Below are positions 5,650 to 10,265 of a stretch of DNA of 10,265 nt, in pieces; within the stretch, counting starts at the first letter, position 1, and each line of letters opens with the position of its first letter. Origin of the DNA: an uncultured Anaerolineaceae bacterium (GTDB lineage: Bacteria; Chloroflexota; Anaerolineae; Promineifilales; Promineifilaceae); assembly GCA_937967805.1 (NCBI GenBank), contig CALBTC010000244.1, positions 1-10,265 on the forward strand, given 5' to 3'. The position numbers and the translations under genes were made by a program. The notes beneath the pieces are model-generated. The model had not been told where the DNA came from and ran no database searches. It saw nothing but the letters and a program-made list of their open reading frames with translations.

Positions 5650-6978
5650 TCATCCGATAGTAGATTGCAACTGCGCCGCCAACCGCTTCGCCAGGCTGAT
5701 GATGGTGAGCACGGTGGGCCGCGCCAGCGCCTCGGGGAAGACGGAGGCATCACACACGTATAACCCGGCGATCTCGGTTTGTAAATTGCTATCCAACATT
5801 TCGCCCAGACGCACCGTGCCCGACGGATGCGTGCCGCGCAGCGGCGTGGTGAAAATGGTGTCAGAATCGCAGCCCGCCTGCCGCAAAATGCGCCCGGCTG
5901 TGGCCTCCGCCCGGGCCAGCCGCTGCCGGTCGCCGGCCGTCAGCCCCTTGCTGATGGTGAAGCCGCGTTTTTGCGCCTGTACCGCACCGCTGACTTCATC
6001 CTTCAACTTAATCATGACGCCGTAGGTGTGCCCCCAGCGGTGCCAGGTGAGCGAATAGGCCGGCCCTTTTTGCAGCATCACCAGGGGGTAATTGAGCCAC
6101 GGGTCGATCAGCGTGGAGTAAAGCACGCCCAGCTCGTCATCGGCACAGCACCAGGTCATGGGTGGCTCCTGGCCAATACCTTTGCTAGGTGCGTGGCCGT
6201 ACACCATCACCGTCGTATCCATCGTCATGCCCTGGCCCGCCTGGGTCAGGCCGCTGCGCTGCAAAATAAGCGGCGTGCCGATGCCCCCGGCGGCCAGGAC
6301 CACCGCTTTGCCCCACAGCCGGAACGGTTGACCAAGTTGCTGCCCGGTAACGCCGCGGACACGGCCGTTTTCCCAAATAACCTTATCCACCCTTGCCCCG
6401 GTCCACACATCAACGCCCTGCGGCACCGCCTCATCGACAAATTCGGCTGCATTCCACTTGGCGCCGCAGCGGCAGCCCAACATGCATTTGGCCCCGCAGT
6501 CAAAGTCATTGTTCGTGCGCTGCGGCACCATAAATTTGTCCTGCGGCTGCCAATCCAGGCCCAAATCGGCAGCGGCAGCGGCGATGCGGGTGGAGGCAAC
6601 ACCGCGCAGGTCGGCGGGCAGCGGCGCGATGTGTAGTTCGGCCATCGTCTCTTCCGCTTCCCGGCTGAGATCGATGCCGTATTTGGACTGCCACCAGGGT
6701 AACGGCCGTTCAGCACAACCACAATACATGCTCGTCGCGCCACCCAGCATAAGCGGCCGTATGATGTTCAATCCCTCCTGCGTGAACAAGAACGAAGCGC
6801 GATCGGCATACAGCATCGCACCGGGATACGTGCCATAGAGCGGATTTTGCCGCCAGTCGCGCCCACGCTCCAAAAGGGTGACTGCCAGTCCCGCGCTGGC
6901 GCGGGCCAATTCTCGCGCCACGGTCGCCCCACCCGGTCCAGAACCCACCACAATAATGTCGGTTTGTTTTTCAATCAT
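5650..6978 (-). CDS. GMC-family FAD-dependent oxidoreductase
   Basis: A 442-residue flavoprotein. The N-terminus TDIIVVGSGPGGATVARELA (6-25) is the FAD-binding Rossmann motif; E38-R39-G40 ends the second strand; LMLGGATSMYCG (77-88) corresponds to the first GMC signature. Residues 162-175 hold four cysteines (C162, C166, C170, C172) before GAK, like the Cys-rich loop in some long-chain alcohol oxidase-type GMC proteins. The C-terminal half has GTHPSGTVRLG with H384 as likely catalytic base, and CDASVFPEALARPTVLTI; the usual Asn before Pro is replaced (RPT). It is shorter than most GMC enzymes (500-600). Members oxidise alcohols, sugars or sterols; the substrate cannot be told. No signal peptide is visible, so it is probably cytoplasmic. 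ATG 6978 was chosen for its GAGGAG nine bases upstream; an ATG at 7008 would add ten polar residues. Confidence 0.85.
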   Translation of the reverse strand: MIEKQTDIIVVGSGPGGATVARELARASAGLAVTLLERGRDWRQNPLYGTYPGAMLYADRASFLFTQEGLNIIRPLMLGGATSMYCGCAERPLPWWQSKYGIDLSREAEETMAELHIAPLPADLRGVASTRIAAAAADLGLDWQPQDKFMVPQRTNNDFDCGAKCMLGCRCGAKWNAAEFVDEAVPQGVDVWTGARVDKVIWENGRVRGVTGQQLGQPFRLWGKAVVLAAGGIGTPLILQRSGLTQAGQGMTMDTTVMVYGHAPSKGIGQEPPMTWCCADDELGVLYSTLIDPWLNYPLVMLQKGPAYSLTWHRWGHTYGVMIKLKDEVSGAVQAQKRGFTISKGLTAGDRQRLARAEATAGRILRQAGCDSDTIFTTPLRGTHPSGTVRLGEMLDSNLQTEIAGLYVCDASVFPEALARPTVLTIISLAKRLAAQLQSTIG

Positions 6979-6987
6979 ATCGTTCTG

Positions 6988-6993
6988 CTCCTC
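6988..6993 (-). promoter_or_regulatory. Ribosome binding site that fixes the GMC oxidoreductase start
   Basis: On the minus strand this reads GAGGAG, nine bases before the ATG at 6978. The alternative ATG at 7008 has only AGTGGA directly next to it, too close to work well. Confidence 0.55.
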
Positions 6994-7000
6994 AGATTGC

Positions 7001-7029
7001 TTGGACATTCCACTTTGTTAGGCTAGAAT
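7001..7029 (+). promoter_or_regulatory. Weak candidate promoter in the divergent intergenic region
   Basis: TTGGAC (7001-7006) and TAGAAT (7024-7029) are 17 bases apart on the plus strand. The -10 matches the consensus at 5 of 6 positions, but the -35 only at its first three. It would give a leader of roughly 120 nt before the gene at 7158. The rest of 6979-7157 is AT-richer than its surroundings and should hold promoters for both directions; I see no clear one for the minus strand and no hairpin. Confidence 0.25.
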
Positions 7030-7157
7030 GTGCCGGCAACCCTCATTGGTAAGTTTATCTTTTATCAAAAACTTCACAGCCCTTCATCACAACCAAACTT
7101 CTAACTCGCTTTAAGAAAAACCTATCACCCACGCCTGAGATTATCATCTGGAGCGCA

Positions 7158-7673
7158 ATGAACGCGAAATGGCTGGTTTTGATCCTCGTGTGTTTTCTAC
7201 CTGCCTGCTTGCCTGCTGCCGACAACCGCCAAAACAGCGACACAGCCGTCTCCAGCGAAACCTCAACCACGCCAACACCAACCAGCACAGTTGACGCCGA
7301 AACCAGAGAACTGATTGCCGACTATCTTGCCCTGCGCAAGGTGCCGGGGCAGTTTACCGGGGGTGACTGGGATGAAGATGTCGATCGTTGGCTGGGGCGC
7401 AAGCACACGGCCATGCTCGAATTAGGCGCTCGGTTAGGCGCCAGCAATTTGGGCTGTTCACAGCTAACCGATTTATTGCAACAGCCCGACCACACTGTTC
7501 AAGGAGGTGATCCCCTGCATGATCTGATCCAAAGCCTACCCACTTATGAACCGCCGCAAAACGAAGCTGCCCAATTTTTGGTGTACGAATGGCGCGGCAC
7601 CCATGACTTTTTGTTTTTTGTTTGTGAAGACGGCCGTATCACCGCCGCAGATTGGTGGTACGCCGGCGAATAA
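7158..7673 (+). CDS. Small lipoprotein of unknown function
   Basis: A 171-residue protein starting at ATG 7158, with GGAG at 7150-7153 four bases upstream. The signal peptide ends in FLPAC, making C17 the lipidated cysteine. A short Ser/Thr/Pro linker (about 28-45) follows. The mature domain begins with a helix (DAETRELIADYLALRKVPGQF), then GGDWDEDVDRWLGRKHTAMLELGARLG (68-94), a QQPDHTVQGGDPLHD turn, and ends in LVYEWRGTHDFLFFV followed by a Trp-rich tail (WWYAGE). The pattern of a small alpha/beta domain ending in YEWRG-H-D and WW-AGE looks conserved rather than random, and I think I have seen it in other Chloroflexota proteins, but I cannot name a family. It stands divergent to the GMC gene and upstream of the M14 peptidase, from which an 86-nt structured leader separates it. 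Confidence 0.75.
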   Translation: MNAKWLVLILVCFLPACLPAADNRQNSDTAVSSETSTTPTPTSTVDAETRELIADYLALRKVPGQFTGGDWDEDVDRWLGRKHTAMLELGARLGASNLGCSQLTDLLQQPDHTVQGGDPLHDLIQSLPTYEPPQNEAAQFLVYEWRGTHDFLFFVCEDGRITAADWWYAGE

Positions 7674-7686
7674 TTTCCAAAACCAA

Positions 7687-7739
7687 CCTCCCGCAGGCTC
7701 CGGTTAATTACTCTCCTTAAAGACGAAACCTGCGGGAGG
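7687..7739 (+). repeat. Leader hairpin: 11-bp perfect inverted repeat with 31-nt loop
   Basis: CCTCCCGCAGG (7687-7697) pairs exactly with CCTGCGGGAGG (7729-7739) across a 31-nt loop. It begins 13 nt after the lipoprotein stop and ends 20 nt before the peptidase ATG. No T-run follows the stem, so it is a poor terminator for the upstream gene; leader control or a dispersed repeat is more likely. Layout and loop length equal those of the hairpin at 212-268. Confidence 0.7.
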
Positions 7740-7754
7740 ATTAATCTAAGGAGA
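7712..7754 (+). promoter_or_regulatory. Candidate anti-Shine-Dalgarno pairing and pseudoknot before the M14 peptidase
   Basis: TCTCCTTA (7712-7719), inside the loop of the 7687-7739 hairpin, is the exact complement of TAAGGAGA (7747-7754), which contains the AAGGAG ribosome binding site of the gene at 7760. The order of the segments (stem 1 left, anti-SD, stem 1 right, SD) is that of an H-type pseudoknot. Pairing would hide the ribosome binding site. Three nearby loops of 14, 9 and 7 nt make the fold possible, though the last is short for an 11-bp stem. Confidence 0.4.
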
Positions 7755-7759
7755 ACAAC

Positions 7760-10265
7760 ATGAAAAAATGGCGACTTATTTTACTCATTGGCCTCGTTGG
7801 TCTACTGACAGCCATTGCCATACCCAACCGCAGCCAGGAACCGCAGCGAGTCTTTGCCGGCCCGCTGGAAGATGGCAGCCTGGTCGTACGCGTTTACTTT
7901 GACGACCTGGCCACCGCCCGGCAAATTGCCATCACCTTTGAACCGTTAGAATCGGACTATGGCAAAGGCTACCTGCTCCTGGCAGTAAACAAGGAGGAAC
8001 TAGAACAGCTCGAAGATTCCGGTCTGCAATTTGAAGTAGACGAGGCCCTGACCGCTTATTACTCGCCTGAAAATAATCTGGCGGCGGCCTCTCCCGGCAT
8101 CCAAACAATTCCTGGCTACGCCTGCTACCGCACGGTAGAGGAAACATTTACCACGGCCGCATCCCTGGCCACCAACTACCCCGGCCTGGCTTCCTGGAGC
8201 GACGTGGGCAATTCCTGGGAAAAGACACAGGGCCTTGGCGGTTATGATTTGCAGGTGCTGAAGCTGACCAACTCGGCCGTTCCCGGCCCTAAACCGATCA
8301 TCTTTATCACCAGCGCCATACACGCCCGCGAATACACCACCGCCGAACTCACCACCCGCCTGGCTGAATTCCTGGTCACCAACCACGGCACCGATCCGGA
8401 CGCCACCTGGATTTTAGATTATCACGAAGTGCATTTTATGCTGCAAGCGAACCCGGACGGCCGTAAACAGGCCGAAACGGGCATTCTGTGGCGCAAAAAC
8501 ACCAACCAGAATTATTGCAGCCCCACCAGCAACAGCCGGGGCGCTGACCTTAACCGCAACTTCCCCTACAACTGGGGCTGCTGTGGCGGCTCCAGCGGCA
8601 GCCAATGCTCCGATACCTATCGCGGCGCCAGTGCCGCCTCTGAGCCGGAAACCCAGGCCGTGGTTAACTACATCCAGAACAACTTTATTGATAATCGCGG
8701 CCCCGGCGATAGCTCGCCAGCCCCGCTAGATACCGAAGGCATTTACCTGGACATTCACAGCTCCGGACGGCTGCTGCTCTGGCCGTGGGGCCACACCAGC
8801 ACCCCCGCGCCCAACGGCACGCAGTTGCAAACGCTGGGGCGCAAGCTGGCCTACTTCAACGGCCACACGCCACAGCAGTCGATTGGCCTCTACCCCACCG
8901 ACGGCACCACTACCTCCTTTGCCTACGGCGAAATGGGTCTGGCCGCCTTTACCTACGAATTAGGTACCGAATTTTTTGAAGATTGCAGCTACTTTGAAAA
9001 CACACTGGTGCCGGACAACATGCCGTCGCTCATGTACGCCCTCAAGGTGGTGCGCGCCCCATACATTACCCCCGCCGGGCCAGATGCCATCAATGTATCG
9101 CTCGATATCGGCTCTGCACTCCCCGGTGTACCGTCTGGCACAGTTGTCAATTTGAGCGCCAGCATTGACGACGGCCGTTACAACAACAGCAACGGCACCG
9201 AGCCCACACAAAGCATTGCCGCTGCCGAATATTACCTCGACGCGCCGCCGTGGGATGGGGGAACGGCCGTCGCCATGAGCGCCAGCGACGGCAATTTCAA
9301 CAGCACCGTTGAAGGCGCCACCGCCACCATCGACACCACAGGCATGAGCGAAGGCCAGCACATTTTGTACGTGCGCGGCCAGGACGCCAGCGGTAACTGG
9401 GGCGCCGTCAGCGCCATCTTCCTCTATATCGACGATGACGCACCACCACCGCCCAGCACCATTTTCTTTGATGACTTCGAGAGCAATCTGGGCTGGAGTA
9501 CCAATCCCAACGGCACCGACACGGCCACCACCGGGCAGTGGGAACGGGCCAATCCTGAGGAAACCAGCTCCAGCGGCGTGAAGCAGTTGGGCACCACCGT
9601 CAGCGGCAACAACGACCTGGTGACAGGACCATTAGCCGGCAGCAGCGTCGGCACGCACGACATCGACAATGGCGTCACCTCGATCCGCTCGCCCAACATC
9701 AACCTGCCTGCCAGCAGCAACATCGACCTCTCCTTCTCTTACTACCTGGCCCACCTGAACAACGCCACCAGCGACGACTTCTTGCGCGTGAGCCTGGTGA
9801 GCGGGTCAACAACGCTGCTGTTTGAAGAGCTGGGCAGCGGCGACAACGACAACGCCGCCTGGGATACGTTCAGCACGGACATCACCGCCTTTGCCGGGCA
9901 GACGGTTTATCTGCTCATTGAAGCGGCCGATGCCGGGTCCGGCAGCCTGATTGAAGCGGCCGTAGACGACGTGCGCATCACCGCCGCCGATAGCGGACCA
10001 ACGCCAACCCCGTCACCCACACCGCCACCAACAGCAACTGCCACGAATACACCTGTGCCCACGGCTACGAATACGCCACTGCCGCCAACGCCAACCCCAA
10101 CAACCGGGCCCACCAGCACACCAACAAACACACCGCCAGCAACAGCTACGGCTACTAACACACCGCCGCCAACTGCGACGAATACACCACCACCAACGGC
10201 GACACCTGGTCCCGGCGGCACCATCTTCTTCGATGACTTCGAGACCAGCCAGGGCTGGACCACCA
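7760..10265 (+). CDS. Secreted M14-family zinc carboxypeptidase with Ig-like and jelly-roll repeat domains, 3' end outside window
   Basis: The frame is open from ATG 7760 (AAGGAG six bases upstream) to the right edge, 835 codons without a stop. Residues 1-25 are a Sec signal peptide without lipobox; about 30-110 look like a propeptide. The catalytic domain (about 115-430) has H188 and E191 (HARE) plus H333 (DIHSSG) for zinc, R245 (LWRKN), N265-R266 (DLNRNF) for the substrate carboxylate, and E400 (FTYELG) as catalytic glutamate, so it should be active. Several cysteines suggest disulfides. Residues about 430-560 resemble an Ig-like domain (EYYLDAPPWDGG to VRGQDASGNWG). Residues 567-745 form a jelly-roll type domain opening FFDDFE, followed by a Thr/Pro linker (747-818) and the start of a second copy at 821. 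It probably trims peptides outside the cell, held to surfaces by its C-terminal repeats. Substrate preference cannot be read with confidence. Confidence 0.92.
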   Translation, partial: MKKWRLILLIGLVGLLTAIAIPNRSQEPQRVFAGPLEDGSLVVRVYFDDLATARQIAITFEPLESDYGKGYLLLAVNKEELEQLEDSGLQFEVDEALTAYYSPENNLAAASPGIQTIPGYACYRTVEETFTTAASLATNYPGLASWSDVGNSWEKTQGLGGYDLQVLKLTNSAVPGPKPIIFITSAIHAREYTTAELTTRLAEFLVTNHGTDPDATWILDYHEVHFMLQANPDGRKQAETGILWRKNTNQNYCSPTSNSRGADLNRNFPYNWGCCGGSSGSQCSDTYRGASAASEPETQAVVNYIQNNFIDNRGPGDSSPAPLDTEGIYLDIHSSGRLLLWPWGHTSTPAPNGTQLQTLGRKLAYFNGHTPQQSIGLYPTDGTTTSFAYGEMGLAAFTYELGTEFFEDCSYFENTLVPDNMPSLMYALKVVRAPYITPAGPDAINVSLDIGSALPGVPSGTVVNLSASIDDGRYNNSNGTEPTQSIAAAEYYLDAPPWDGGTAVAMSASDGNFNSTVEGATATIDTTGMSEGQHILYVRGQDASGNWGAVSAIFLYIDDDAPPPPSTIFFDDFESNLGWSTNPNGTDTATTGQWERANPEETSSSGVKQLGTTVSGNNDLVTGPLAGSSVGTHDIDNGVTSIRSPNINLPASSNIDLSFSYYLAHLNNATSDDFLRVSLVSGSTTLLFEELGSGDNDNAAWDTFSTDITAFAGQTVYLLIEAADAGSGSLIEAAVDDVRITAADSGPTPTPSPTPPPTATATNTPVPTATNTPLPPTPTPTTGPTSTPTNTPPATATATNTPPPTATNTPPPTATPGPGGTIFFDDFETSQGWTT
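9458..9997 (+). other. Jelly-roll domain copy 1 of a tandem C-terminal repeat
   Basis: This segment of the M14 gene encodes residues 567-746, opening TIFFDDFESNLGWST and closing EAAVDDVRIT. A second copy opens TIFFDDFETSQGWTT at residue 821 (base 10220) and runs off the window. Such domains are thought to bind carbohydrate or to act in surface display; this is inferred from position. Confidence 0.65.
9998..10219 (+). repeat. Thr/Pro-rich linker with irregular TATNTP repeats
   Basis: Within the M14 gene, about 70 codons encode a low-complexity linker built from variants of P-T-A-T-N-T-P-P. At DNA level, short units such as ACGAATACACC and ACCAACGCCAACC recur imperfectly. It joins the two jelly-roll copies. 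The opposite strand encodes Gly/Val-rich reading frames that are only shadows of it. Confidence 0.8.

Larger units (their letters stand above)
471..9963. repeat. Dispersed palindromic octamer ACGGCCGT
   Basis: Perfect copies start at 644, 1323, 2219, 2447, 2485, 3608, 3850, 4289, 4473, 5383, 6361, 6702, 7630, 8457, 9171 and 9263. Copies with one terminal base changed start at 471, 1651, 4623, 5933, 6753, 8153, 8273 and 9956. All lie inside genes, on both strands, and are read as T-A-V, (N/D)-G-R or R-P depending on frame. A random sequence of this size would hold well under one. Confidence 0.9.

Noticed and set aside
5827..6636. Plus-strand open frame of 269 codons
   Set aside because: Antisense to the GMC oxidoreductase; composition is Arg/Ala/Gly/His-rich as expected of a shadow frame.
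9998..10219. Possible CRISPR-like or minisatellite array
   Set aside because: Repeat units are short, irregular and in frame, and encode a Thr/Pro linker. There are no constant repeats with unique spacers.
9907..10263. Minus-strand open frame coding a Gly/Val-rich protein opposite the M14 peptidase
   Set aside because: It mirrors the Thr/Pro linker codons of the real gene on the other strand, and its repeats are a by-product of that low-complexity DNA.
1..10265. tRNA or rRNA genes, insertion sequences, att sites, toxin-antitoxin or defence genes
   Set aside because: I looked for cloverleaf arms, transposase motifs, terminal inverted repeats and small paired open frames and saw none that hold up.

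Overview
The window looks like chromosomal DNA of a Chloroflexota bacterium, most likely of the Anaerolineae/Ardenticatenia/Caldilineae kind. Four of the exported proteins carry Thr/Pro-rich linkers (PTPT, TATNTP) typical of that phylum, and the DUF6391-like protein and the short intergenic hairpin elements also fit. No phage, plasmid, insertion sequence, CRISPR array, tRNA or rRNA is visible.

Layout. Positions 1-3733 are a plus-strand block: the C-terminal end of a MurE-type Mur ligase, a leader hairpin, a small DUF6391-like membrane protein, a near-perfect 28-bp palindrome, holA (DNA polymerase III delta), a multi-membrane GT-C type glycosyltransferase and a lipoprotein resembling emfourin. 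A 15-bp bidirectional hairpin (3733-3767) separates this from a convergent minus-strand block (3760-6978): a GMC oxidoreductase with a four-cysteine cluster, then a Thr/Pro-linker lipoprotein, then a PLP enzyme that carries the residues diagnostic of D-cysteine desulfhydrase. A divergent intergenic region (6979-7157) leads to a second plus-strand block: a small lipoprotein of unknown function, a structured leader, and a large secreted M14 zinc carboxypeptidase that runs off the right edge.

How the genes fit together. The left part is housekeeping (cell wall, replication). From about 1.9 kb onward most products are membrane, lipoprotein or secreted proteins, so the region reads as a loose cell-surface neighbourhood rather than one defined pathway. 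No known defence or biosynthetic system is recognisable.

The strongest signal that the gene calls do not explain is the palindromic octamer ACGGCCGT. It occurs 16 times perfectly and 8 more times with one end base changed. Every copy lies inside a gene, on both strands and in all three reading frames, much like the HIP1 palindrome of cyanobacteria. Second is a pair of leader hairpins (212-268 and 7687-7739) with loops of exactly 31 nt followed by TCTAAGGA. The second could form a pseudoknot that hides the Shine-Dalgarno sequence of the carboxypeptidase gene. All family assignments come from reading motifs by eye; no database search was run.
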